Part shown: positions 19,709 through 27,650 of the stretch, in pieces
How the letters are laid out: each line of letters opens with the position of its first letter
Position numbering within the stretch: the first letter of the stretch is position 1
From: Wenyingzhuangia marina
Lineage (GTDB): Bacteria; Bacteroidota; Bacteroidia; Flavobacteriales; Flavobacteriaceae
Direction of reading: 5' to 3'
DNA: 64,000 nucleotides
Assembly: GCF_900130035.1 (NCBI RefSeq)
Contig: NZ_FQXQ01000003.1
Span: forward strand, 434,001-498,000
Made by a program: the position numbers and the translations under genes
The notes under the pieces: generated by a model
What the model was told of the DNA's origin: nothing
Seen by the model: only the letters and a program-made list of their open reading frames with translations
Database searches by the model: none

Positions 19709-20050
19709 ATGAGGATTCTTAGGACTTCTAAAGTTTTTGGATTTTGCTATGCTGATGAACTTCAAGAAAGTGAATTTTTTGCCAAGAATTTTAGTGTTTC
19801 TATTCAAGAAAATAATTTGATTTTTTCTTTTGATTTTATGAGAGGTTTAGATTTACAAAAAATTAAATCAAATATAAAAGACTATCGTTTTTTTGAAATA
19901 GAAGATGTTTATTTGAGAAATAAATTAATAGAGGTTGTTAAAGAAAACAATCATATAAAAAAAATGAAACTTACTATTGGGGAGTATAGTAGTTATATAA
20001 AAGAATTAAAATTTAATCATAAAGGTTTTGTTATAAAACTAATTGCATAA
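19709..20050 (+). CDS. Small hypothetical protein
   Basis: 113 residues beginning MRILRTSKVFGFCYADEL, starting 4 nt after the YkgJ-type stop and ending at a terminator, so probably co-transcribed with it. No signal peptide, membrane segment or known motif is visible. Composition is mixed helix and strand, rich in Lys and Phe. The tight spacing supports it as a real gene. Confidence 0.6.
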   Translation: MRILRTSKVFGFCYADELQESEFFAKNFSVSIQENNLIFSFDFMRGLDLQKIKSNIKDYRFFEIEDVYLRNKLIEVVKENNHIKKMKLTIGEYSSYIKELKFNHKGFVIKLIA

Positions 20051-20052
20051 AA

Positions 20053-20079
20053 AAAAGCCACACAATTTGTATGGCTTTT
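20053..20079. terminator. Bidirectional terminator
   Basis: An 11-bp stem with one mismatch (20053-20063 with 20069-20079) and a 5-nt loop, A-run on the left and T-run on the right. It serves the small plus-strand gene and the converging barrel gene. Confidence 0.78.
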
Positions 20080-20111
20080 AGTTTTCTTTAATAGGTTTTT
20101 ATGGGTAAGTA

Positions 20112-20699
20112 TTAAAAATCGTATCCTAAAGAAATTTGTAAAACTCTGTTTTTTTGATTTTCTTCATCATATACTTTTCCTAATCCAAAGTAATATCTGG
20201 CACCAATATTTATACCTGAATCAAATTTAAAACCAGTACCTATATTGGCTCCCCAATCAAAATCGTTTGGTGAAATATCATTAGTAACATCAAAAAAATC
20301 AAAATCAGCATCTATTTCTTCTTTATGAGAAACTGCAACTCCTATTTGTGGTCCAGCTTCAATGTAAAAATTATCCGTAAAATATCCCTTTAACGAAATA
20401 GGAAGATTTAAATAATCTATTTTTTGTGTAAAATCTCCGTTGTCAGTTTCAATTTTATATCCTTGTTGAGAATATAAAAGTTCAGTTTGTACAGAAAAAC
20501 GTTCTTTTAAAAATATTTCATTGTAAAAACCTACATGGAATCCATGTCTTTGATCTACGTTGGAGTCTCCATCAAACTGAGCGCTAGCCAAGTTGTAACC
20601 ACCTTTAATACCAACGCTAGATTTTTTGTACAAATCTTGTGCATGAGTAGTTATTGATATAATAGACATTACTATGGTTGATAAAATTAACTTTTTCAT
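20112..20699 (-). CDS. PorT-like outer-membrane beta-barrel protein
   Basis: 195 residues with signal peptide MKKLILSTIVMSIISITTHAQ. Alternating strands such as VGIKGGYNLASAQF, FSVQTELLYSQQGYKI, YLNLPISLKGYF and NFYIEAGPQIGV are typical of the OMP_b-brl_2/PorT family, an eight-stranded barrel ending in an aromatic residue (LGYDF). The role is structural or unknown. It lies 29 nt after a second barrel gene, so the two are likely co-transcribed. Confidence 0.82.
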   Translation of the reverse strand: MKKLILSTIVMSIISITTHAQDLYKKSSVGIKGGYNLASAQFDGDSNVDQRHGFHVGFYNEIFLKERFSVQTELLYSQQGYKIETDNGDFTQKIDYLNLPISLKGYFTDNFYIEAGPQIGVAVSHKEEIDADFDFFDVTNDISPNDFDWGANIGTGFKFDSGINIGARYYFGLGKVYDEENQKNRVLQISLGYDF

Positions 20700-20728
20700 G
20701 GTCTTTTAATTTTTTTAGGGGTTATTTA

Positions 20729-21232
20729 TTAAAATTGATATCTAATACCTAAAGCGGCATCTAAATCTAATCCATCAGAATAATCGTTGTTAAAACTTAC
20801 CTCTGGTCTTAAATCTAAAGAGATTAACAATGGAATTTTAAAATTGTACTCAATACCAATATCACCACTAGCTACTACAAAAACTTCATCATTAGCATTG
20901 ATATTATTGTTGTCAAAAAAACCAACTCCACCACCAGCACCTACATACCAGTTAAATCTGTTTTCAATAGGATATACCCACTGGTGTAAGGCTGTAAATT
21001 TCATAGCATCAAAATTTTCGGTATCTCTCCAACCCAAGTCTAACTCTAAACGTGTAGCGTTACCTAAAGCTCTTTGATATGAAATTTCAGAACCAAACCC
21101 ATCGTTGTCTCCAGCTCTAATACCAATAGCATTTTTAGAAATAATTTGTGCATTTGCTGTAAAAACTCCTAAACCTAGTAATAATAACAAGGTTGTGTAT
21201 TGTTTTTTTCTTTTTAAAGATACTTTCATCAT
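20729..21232 (-). CDS. Small outer-membrane beta-barrel protein
   Basis: 167 residues with a signal peptide (MMKVSLKRKKQYTTLLLLLGLGVFTANAQ); the second Met is equally possible as start. Strands such as YVGAGGGVGFF and DLDAALGIRYQF with a terminal Phe are those of a small porin-like barrel. The function is not readable. It precedes the PorT-like gene in the same direction. Confidence 0.75.
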   Translation of the reverse strand: MMKVSLKRKKQYTTLLLLLGLGVFTANAQIISKNAIGIRAGDNDGFGSEISYQRALGNATRLELDLGWRDTENFDAMKFTALHQWVYPIENRFNWYVGAGGGVGFFDNNNINANDEVFVVASGDIGIEYNFKIPLLISLDLRPEVSFNNDYSDGLDLDAALGIRYQF

Positions 21233-21360
21233 AATTGTTTTATTGTTTATACCTGCAAAGTTAATGGAGAAGCTAGATGTATTTGTTGATGAAGATTTGA
21301 CTAAAAATTGATCTTGGTCAATTTATGGATGTAAAGTGTAGTAATTACAAGGCTTATAGT

Positions 21361-21368
21361 TATATTTG
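21361..21368 (+). promoter_or_regulatory. Candidate -7 element TATATTTG
   Basis: A TAnnTTTG match 21 nt before ATG 21390 of the histidine kinase gene. It argues against using the TTG at 21366, which lies inside it, as the start codon. Confidence 0.4.
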
Positions 21369-21389
21369 AGAGTAGATATAAAAAATGTT

Positions 21390-22592
21390 ATGCCCAAAAA
21401 TCATGTTTATAGTGAAAAATTCACTTCTATATTAAACAACTTGTTTCACGGAGTAATACTTATTAATCAAAAAGGAGTTGTTATAGAATTTAATAAATCC
21501 AGTTTGGTGTTATTAGGAATATCAAGTAAAAAATTTGAAAATAAAAAGTTAAGTGATGTTTTACCCAAAGAATATAGAAGAGCGTTTGAAAAATATTTTA
21601 AAAACTGTTTTGATGTAGAAACTAGGAATTATGGTAAATACGAAGTTGCTTTAAAAAGAAAAAAAGAAATTAAAATTTTAGAGATAGATTGTAATCAAAA
21701 TTTTTATTCAGAGGAAGATCATGAGTTATATACTATTGGATTGATTAACGATGTTACCAAAAGAAAGAAATTAGAAAAAGAACTAGACAGGCAAACAAAG
21801 ACCAAAGATTTAATTATTGAAAAACTTGAAAGAGAGCAGGAGTTAAACGATATGAAATCTAGATTTATATCTATAGCTTCTCATGAGTTTAGAACTCCTT
21901 TGGCAGGAATATTATCATCAGTAGATTTAATAGAACGTTACTTAAAAAATGATGATCAACTGTGGCAAAAATTTATTCATCAAACAAAAGTGGACTCTCA
22001 TGTTGTAAAAATAAAAACATCTATAAAAACTTTAACAGCTACTTTAAATCAATTTTTATCATTAGGGCAATTAGAAGAGGGGAAAATAGAATATCAAGAA
22101 GAAGTTTTTGATTTAAAAGAAATGTTAGAAAATCACATAGATGAGTTTTCTACTTTAACCAAAGAGAATCAAATCATTCATTATAAGCACAAATGTAAAA
22201 AGACAATTGTTTGTTTAGATAGAAATATTTTAAGGCATGTAATGAACAACTTATTGTCTAATGCTGTAAAATATACTCCAAAAAATAAGAATGTATACAT
22301 TACCTCTAATATTCAAAAAAATAACATTTCTATTACTGTTAAAGATGAAGGAATGGGAATTCCTATAGAGGATCAGAAAAACTTATTCAGAAGATTTTTT
22401 AGAGCTAAAAATGTAACCAATTTACAAGGAACCGGTTTGGGATTAAATATTGTAAAAAAATATGTAGAGTTAATGAATGGTACCATATCATTTAAAAGTA
22501 AAGAAAATATAGGAACTACATTTACGTTGTCTTTTACAATAGATAAGCTTAATGAACACAATACCAATTTAAATATTTTATTAAAGGATTAG
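21390..22592 (+). CDS. PAS-domain sensor histidine kinase
   Basis: 400 residues from ATG 21390. Residues about 10-125 are a PAS domain (GVILINQKGVVIEFNKSSLVLLG). The phospho-acceptor His 165 lies in SIASHEFRTPLAGIL. The ATPase domain shows the N box (NLLSNAVKYTP), G1 (DEGMGIP), F box (LFRRFFRA) and G2 (GTGLGLNIVKKY). No signal peptide or membrane segment is seen, so it is a soluble kinase sensing a cytoplasmic signal. The response regulator gene starts 2 nt after its stop, so the two form a two-component pair. Confidence 0.93.
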   Translation: MPKNHVYSEKFTSILNNLFHGVILINQKGVVIEFNKSSLVLLGISSKKFENKKLSDVLPKEYRRAFEKYFKNCFDVETRNYGKYEVALKRKKEIKILEIDCNQNFYSEEDHELYTIGLINDVTKRKKLEKELDRQTKTKDLIIEKLEREQELNDMKSRFISIASHEFRTPLAGILSSVDLIERYLKNDDQLWQKFIHQTKVDSHVVKIKTSIKTLTATLNQFLSLGQLEEGKIEYQEEVFDLKEMLENHIDEFSTLTKENQIIHYKHKCKKTIVCLDRNILRHVMNNLLSNAVKYTPKNKNVYITSNIQKNNISITVKDEGMGIPIEDQKNLFRRFFRAKNVTNLQGTGLGLNIVKKYVELMNGTISFKSKENIGTTFTLSFTIDKLNEHNTNLNILLKD

Positions 22593-22594
22593 AT

Positions 22595-23632
22595 ATGAAA
22601 AAGATATTAATTATTGAGGATGATGTTATTATGAGAGAAAATATTTCAGAATTGGTTGCATTAACCGGTTATGAAGTTGAAACAGCTGAGAATGGTAAAG
22701 ATGGAATTGAAAAGGTTGCTAATTTTTTTCCAGATTTAATTGTTTGCGATGTAATGATGCCAGAATTAGATGGTTATGGAGTTTTATATATTTTAAGTCA
22801 GAAACCCGAAACAGCCTCTATCCCTTTTATTTTCTTAACAGCAAAATCTGAAAAAGAAGATTTTAGAAAAGGAATGGAACTAGGTGCTGATGATTATTTA
22901 TTTAAACCTTTTGAAAGTACTGAATTAATTAGAGCTATAGAAAGTAGGTTAAAAAAAATGGAGTTGTTAAAAGAGCAATACAATCCTAAAAGTATGCATG
23001 CTTTTTTAGAAACGGCTCAACAAGTAGTTTCTTTAAAAGATATTAAAGAGAAATCTAACATTTTTAAATACGCATCAAAAGAGAATATATATAAAGAAGG
23101 GGAGCATGTACATTATGTTTATTATATAGAAAAAGGAAAAATTAAAACCTATAGATATAATGATGACGGAAAAGAATACATAACAGCGGTGTATCAAGAA
23201 GGTGATTTTTTTGGATTTCAACCTGTTTTTGAAGAAAGAACCTATGATGAAATGGCCGATACTTTGGCCGATACTGAACTAACTAAAATATCTAAAGATG
23301 ATTTTTTAACGCTTATTTATGAAAATAGAGTCGTGGCCAAACAATTTATGATGTTAATCTCTAAAAATTTAAGTTCTAAAGAAGAAGATTTAATGTTAAT
23401 GGCATATAGTTCGGTAAGAAAAAGAGTTTCTAAAAAATTGCAAGAATTGTTAATAGAAAAAGATGAAATCACTTTACAAAGGTCTGATTTGGCTAAATTA
23501 ACGGGAACAACGAAAGAAAGTTTAACAAGAACATTAACAGAGTTTAAGAATAGTAATATTATCAAAACAGATGGTAAACGTATTATTTTACTAGATAGAA
23601 ATAAACTTCAACAAATGGACTTAATTTGGTAA
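22595..23632 (+). CDS. Response regulator fused to a CRP/FNR-type regulator
   Basis: 345 residues. Residues 1-122 are a receiver domain with acidic E8/D9/D10, phospho-acceptor Asp 52 (VCDVMMPE), Thr 82 and Lys 104. Residues about 150-255 are a cyclic-nucleotide-binding fold (YKEGEHVHYVYYIEKGKIKTYRY). Residues about 265-340 are a CRP-type HTH (LTLQRSDLAKLTGTTKESLTRTLTEF region). There are no FNR-type N-terminal cysteines. The kinase gene 2 nt upstream should phosphorylate it. An FNR/CRP-like palindrome lies 13 nt past its stop, before the next operon, and is a candidate target. Confidence 0.92.
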   Translation: MKKILIIEDDVIMRENISELVALTGYEVETAENGKDGIEKVANFFPDLIVCDVMMPELDGYGVLYILSQKPETASIPFIFLTAKSEKEDFRKGMELGADDYLFKPFESTELIRAIESRLKKMELLKEQYNPKSMHAFLETAQQVVSLKDIKEKSNIFKYASKENIYKEGEHVHYVYYIEKGKIKTYRYNDDGKEYITAVYQEGDFFGFQPVFEERTYDEMADTLADTELTKISKDDFLTLIYENRVVAKQFMMLISKNLSSKEEDLMLMAYSSVRKRVSKKLQELLIEKDEITLQRSDLAKLTGTTKESLTRTLTEFKNSNIIKTDGKRIILLDRNKLQQMDLIW

Positions 23633-23645
23633 GCGCTGTTAGAAA

Positions 23646-23661
23646 GTTGATGTAAATCAAC
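23646..23661. promoter_or_regulatory. FNR/CRP-like operator before the baeRF-MscS operon
   Basis: GTTGATGTAAATCAAC is a perfect dyad apart from its 4-nt centre and contains TTGAT-N4-ATCAA, the full FNR consensus. It lies 79 bases upstream of ATG 23741, a position suited to activation. Confidence 0.6.
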
Positions 23662-23740
23662 ATTAGTAATGACTAGAGTCAATCTATATACTTTTATTAG
23701 TGTTTAATTTTGTTATTAAACAATAGAAGCTAATAAAACA

Positions 23741-24454
23741 ATGTTAAGAACAAAAACTATTCTTTCTGAAAATGATTTTAGAATCCTAGCAGGAACTATA
23801 GATTTTAATTGTGTTTCTTTTTATTGTTCCTTGAGTAATAATATATCAAACACAAAAAATATTTTCTTAGAACTGTTAGAAAGATTAAAAGTAAAGTTAA
23901 AGGTTAAACGTGTTACGGGAGAATCTTATTACAACATTATTAAACCATTAGAACAGGTTTACCACGATGTTGCTTTTTGGGAACAAAAATTAGTGGCTAA
24001 TAATAAAATATTAGTCATTTTTTTAAATGAAAATAATATGACTTCTTTTTTATTAGAAAAAGAATTAAAATCTAGCGTACACTTAACTTCAAACTATTAT
24101 TTATTACCACTTTTTAAAAGCGTAACAAATCAACAATTACAACAAGATTCTTCAAGAATTAAAGAAGTATTATTTGATGAAGAAAAAACAACAAATAGAT
24201 TAGAAAAAATTATTCCATTAGCATACGATGGTAAAATAGAAACCTTGTATGTATCTTCTAAAAATGGTGTTTATGGTGTTTACGATGATGTAAATAAAAC
24301 CACCATGATAGATAATGAAAAAAATAGTGGAAACATGTCTCTAATTAATTTAGCAGCAATTACTACTTATTTGCATAGAGGCAAAGTCTTTTTGCTAGAT
24401 CCTATAGATATGCCAACAAGTGGAGTTTCTATTCAAGCAATTTTAAAATCATAA
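23741..24454 (+). CDS. baeRF-type protein (bacterial archaeo-eukaryotic release-factor family, probably baeRF3)
   Basis: 237 residues, no signal peptide. The layout of an N-terminal segment with VYHDVAFWEQKLVANNKILVIFLNENN, a central sheet and a C-terminal INLAAITTYLHRGKVFLLDPIDMP fits the bacterial eRF1-like (baeRF) families, which carry the Rossmann-like eRF1 domain 3 and are thought to act in ribosome stress. The family assignment is by pattern only. It begins an operon with MscS (2 nt on) and the AI-2E-type gene, behind an FNR-like site. Confidence 0.55.
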   Translation: MLRTKTILSENDFRILAGTIDFNCVSFYCSLSNNISNTKNIFLELLERLKVKLKVKRVTGESYYNIIKPLEQVYHDVAFWEQKLVANNKILVIFLNENNMTSFLLEKELKSSVHLTSNYYLLPLFKSVTNQQLQQDSSRIKEVLFDEEKTTNRLEKIIPLAYDGKIETLYVSSKNGVYGVYDDVNKTTMIDNEKNSGNMSLINLAAITTYLHRGKVFLLDPIDMPTSGVSIQAILKS

Positions 24455-24456
24455 AC

Positions 24457-25389
24457 ATGGACAATTTTAACTTAAACGAATCATATCATCTAATAGTTGA
24501 TAAACTAGTCTCTTGGTATAAAGTCCTTATAACCATGTTGCCAAACATGTTGTTAAGTATAATATTGTTAATTATTTTTTACTTTATATCAAAACTAGTT
24601 AGGTCTCTAGTTAAAAAAGGAGTACAAAGTTTTATACATAATTTGGCTTTGGTAAAATTAATAGGTACTCTATCTTTCTTTATCATTTTTAGTATCGGTA
24701 TTTTTATTAGTTTAAGTGTGTTAAAGTTAGACAAAGCTGTTACTTCTCTTTTAGCAGGTGCTGGGGTTGTTGGTTTGGCATTAAGTTTTGCTTTTCAAGA
24801 TTCTGCTACTAATTTTATTTCAGGAGTTTTTATGGCGGTAAGAAAACCATTTAAAATTGATGATGTAATAGAAACAGCTGATGAAATGGGAATTGTAAAA
24901 CATATCAATTTAAGAAATGTAATTATGTATTCTTTTAATGGGCAAGAAGTAATTATTCCCAATAAAGATGTTTATCAAAATAAAGTTAGAAACTATTCGG
25001 CATTAGCACATAGAAGAATAGAATTAAATTGTGGAGTTACTTATGATGCTGATTTAGAAAAAGTAATAAAAGTAGGAGAAGAGGCTATAAAAAGTTTAGA
25101 TTTTGTAAGTAAAAGCAAAGAAACTAACATTTTCTTTAATGAGTATGGAGGAAGTTCTATTAATTTTACTCTTTATTTTTGGATAGAAACCAATGATCAG
25201 CCAGGTTTTTTAAAAGCAAGAAACGATGCACTTATAGCACTTAAAAAAGCTTTTGATAAAAATGATATTGGAATTCCATTTCCTATTAGGACTCTTGAGT
25301 TTAAGCCCAATCAATTTAATAAAGCGCTTAAGAGTATTTCAATAGAAAATAGTAGTACTAAAGAAAACAATAATAACGATACCAAATAA
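24457..25389 (+). CDS. Small-conductance mechanosensitive channel, MscS family
   Basis: 310 residues. N-terminal membrane segments span about 25-50, 60-85 and 90-125. The pore helix region ALSFAFQDSATNFISGVFMAVRKPFKIDD is the MscS signature, followed by the beta domain (NGQEVIIPNKDVYQNKVRNYS) and the C-terminal alpha-beta domain. MscS channels release solutes on hypo-osmotic shock. Spacing of 2 nt from the baeRF gene and 11 nt to the next gene marks an operon. Confidence 0.93.
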   Translation: MDNFNLNESYHLIVDKLVSWYKVLITMLPNMLLSIILLIIFYFISKLVRSLVKKGVQSFIHNLALVKLIGTLSFFIIFSIGIFISLSVLKLDKAVTSLLAGAGVVGLALSFAFQDSATNFISGVFMAVRKPFKIDDVIETADEMGIVKHINLRNVIMYSFNGQEVIIPNKDVYQNKVRNYSALAHRRIELNCGVTYDADLEKVIKVGEEAIKSLDFVSKSKETNIFFNEYGGSSINFTLYFWIETNDQPGFLKARNDALIALKKAFDKNDIGIPFPIRTLEFKPNQFNKALKSISIENSSTKENNNNDTK

Positions 25390-25400
25390 AACCAAAATAA

Positions 25401-26450
25401 TTGAAACTATTAAAAATTAATTATATAAGATATGGAGCCTATTCAATTTTTTTATTGTTGGCCTGTGTATTTATTTTAAAAGAAGCTAAAATTGTATTAG
25501 CTCCTTTAGTTGTTTCAATTTTATTAAGTTTTGTTTTAAATCCTGCACTTGAAAAAATAAATCATTTTGTAAAAAACAGACTTGCCTCTACCATTATATT
25601 ATTATTGGTTTTATTTTCGCTTATAAGTGGTGTACTTTCCCTTTTAACAATACAAATATTAAGCTTTTACGAAGATTTCCCTGATATTAGTGAGCAAATG
25701 GTTATTGTAACCAAATCAGTAGAAGAATTATTAGAAGATAATTTAGGGATTAGAAATGTAAAAGTAAATGAAAAATTAGACAATGCTACAGAAACATTTT
25801 TAAATTCAGGAACTAATTTTTTTGGAACAGTATTAGATAATATTGGTGATTTTTTAGTTTATTTATCAATAGTACCTATTTATGTTTTTTTTCTGTTGTA
25901 TTACAAAACCAACATTATAAACTACGTTAAAAAGATTTTAACACCTTTAAAAATAAAAGCATCTCCGGTTATTAAAGAAGTTTCAATTATTATTCAGGAT
26001 TATTTGAAAGGAATGATGATTGTAATGTTAATATTAGCCGTTTTAAACTCCTTAAGCTTATTAATTTTAGGGGTTCCATACGCAATTGTTTTAGGAGTTA
26101 TAACAGCTCTATTTACCATTGTTCCATATATAGGAGTTATTGTAGGTGGTTTATTAGTGTTATCAGTTTCTTTATTTACACAAGGAGATCCAGAAACTTT
26201 GTATTATATATTGGTAATGTTTGGAGTTATTCAATTTATAGAAGGTAATTTTTTAACACCAAAAATAGTTGGAGATAAAATAAACATCAATCCAATGTTA
26301 GCTATTTTGGCTTTATTAATAGGAGAACAATTATGGGGTATTGTAGGAATGGTTATTGCACTTCCTATTACGGCAGTTATTTTGATAATAATTAAAAATA
26401 TTAATAAAGAAACTTTTTATCCTAAAGGAGAAGAATTGTTAAAATTATAA
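25401..26450 (+). CDS. AI-2E/PerM-family membrane protein
   Basis: 349 residues with about seven membrane segments, including the conserved central block YLSIVPIYVFFLLYY and the C-terminal IEGNFLTPKIVGDKININPMLAI, diagnostic of the AI-2E transporter/PerM family. The start is TTG 25401 (no ATG is suitably placed), 11 nt after the MscS stop. Members export small molecules or act as Na+/H+ antiporters; which applies here is unknown. The 3' end overlaps the converging namZ gene by 6 bp, so there is no room for a terminator. Confidence 0.88.
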   Translation: MKLLKINYIRYGAYSIFLLLACVFILKEAKIVLAPLVVSILLSFVLNPALEKINHFVKNRLASTIILLLVLFSLISGVLSLLTIQILSFYEDFPDISEQMVIVTKSVEELLEDNLGIRNVKVNEKLDNATETFLNSGTNFFGTVLDNIGDFLVYLSIVPIYVFFLLYYKTNIINYVKKILTPLKIKASPVIKEVSIIIQDYLKGMMIVMLILAVLNSLSLLILGVPYAIVLGVITALFTIVPYIGVIVGGLLVLSVSLFTQGDPETLYYILVMFGVIQFIEGNFLTPKIVGDKININPMLAILALLIGEQLWGIVGMVIALPITAVILIIIKNINKETFYPKGEELLKL

Positions 26451-27650
26451 AGGGTAGAGTAAATATTTAGTTCTAATTAGTTTGAATTTTTCAATTTCAG
26501 ATTGCCAGCTTTCCTCAATCTTCTTAGCCGTAAAACCTTTTTTTAATTGATGTTCTAAAATAGTATCTCCGGCATGAATGGTAAAAGTAGCTCCAAAGAA
26601 TTTTTCTTTATTTTGATATTTTTGATAAGCATCTACTAACCATTCTATATTTACTTTATTTAAATATAATGTGGTTTTTAAATCAACACCATAGCATAAC
26701 TTGTTTTCATCTTTAGGGTGTTTACTTCCCTCATTTGGATGAGGTGTGTAGCTAAAATCTGTTTTAGGAAACAAAGCACTTCCGTATTGTTGAAATTGAT
26801 ATTCCGTTCCTCTACCAGCATTAATAGGAGTTCCTTCAAAAAAACCAAGACTAGGGTATAAGTTTATTGCTTTATCGTTAGGCAAGTTAGGAGATGGTTT
26901 TATAGGAAGATGATACGTACTTTGATGCGTGTAATTTTCTAACTCAATGACTTTTAAATCACACTGAATACCATTCTTTAACCATTTTTCACCATTAATC
27001 ATTTTAGCATATTCCCCAATAGTCATTCCGTAAACCAATGGAACAGGATGTTTCCCTACAAAAGAACTATGTTTTGGATTTAACATTGGCCCATCAACAT
27101 AATGTCCGTTTGGATTAGGTCTATCAAAAACAATTAGCGGAATGTTATTTTCTGCACAAGCCTCCATTACATAATGTAAGGTTGATATGTATGTATAAAA
27201 TCTTACACCTACATCTTGAATGTCAAAAATCATCAATTCTAAATTTTGTAAATCCTCAGTGGTTGGTTTTTTGTGTTTTCCGTATAGAGATATAATAGGT
27301 AAACCAGTTTTAGAATCTAAACCGCTAGCTACATGTTCTGCTGCATCAGCTTTTCCTCTAAACCCGTGTTCTGGAGAAAAAACTTTGTTTATTTTTATGT
27401 TTAGTTTTAATAAAGAATCAATTAAATGAGTATGTCCATCTTTTTTAAAAATAACAGAAGTCTGATTGGCAACTACACCAATTTTAAACTTTTTAAGCAA
27501 TGGTAAATAGTTGTTTGTTCTGTTAGCGGCAACCAAAATTTCTTTATTAACAGATTTATTTTGTGCTTTACAAGAGGATAGTGTGGTAAAGCAGAAAAAG
27601 ACAAGAATTAAAAATGTATTTTTGAAAACCAATTTAAAAGGCATAAGCAT
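26445..27650 (-). CDS. namZ: NamZ-like exo-beta-N-acetylmuramidase (DUF1343)
   Basis: 401 residues; a lipobox-like TLSSC near residue 27 suggests a lipoprotein. ATG 27650 or 27644 may be the start. The DUF1343 signatures are GVVANQTSV, FSPEHGFRGKADAAEHV, LMIFDIQDVGVRFYTYISTL and DRPNPN. Characterised relatives remove terminal MurNAc from peptidoglycan fragments in the periplasm. Its start codon abuts the divergent permease start with no spacer. Confidence 0.87.
   Translation of the reverse strand: MLMPFKLVFKNTFLILVFFCFTTLSSCKAQNKSVNKEILVAANRTNNYLPLLKKFKIGVVANQTSVIFKKDGHTHLIDSLLKLNIKINKVFSPEHGFRGKADAAEHVASGLDSKTGLPIISLYGKHKKPTTEDLQNLELMIFDIQDVGVRFYTYISTLHYVMEACAENNIPLIVFDRPNPNGHYVDGPMLNPKHSSFVGKHPVPLVYGMTIGEYAKMINGEKWLKNGIQCDLKVIELENYTHQSTYHLPIKPSPNLPNDKAINLYPSLGFFEGTPINAGRGTEYQFQQYGSALFPKTDFSYTPHPNEGSKHPKDENKLCYGVDLKTTLYLNKVNIEWLVDAYQKYQNKEKFFGATFTIHAGDTILEHQLKKGFTAKKIEESWQSEIEKFKLIRTKYLLYPL
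27617..27624 (+). promoter_or_regulatory. Candidate -7 element TATTTTTG inside namZ
   Basis: A TAnnTTTG match 26 nt before TTG 27651. It lies within the signal-peptide codons of namZ, as it must if the permease has its own promoter. Confidence 0.35.
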
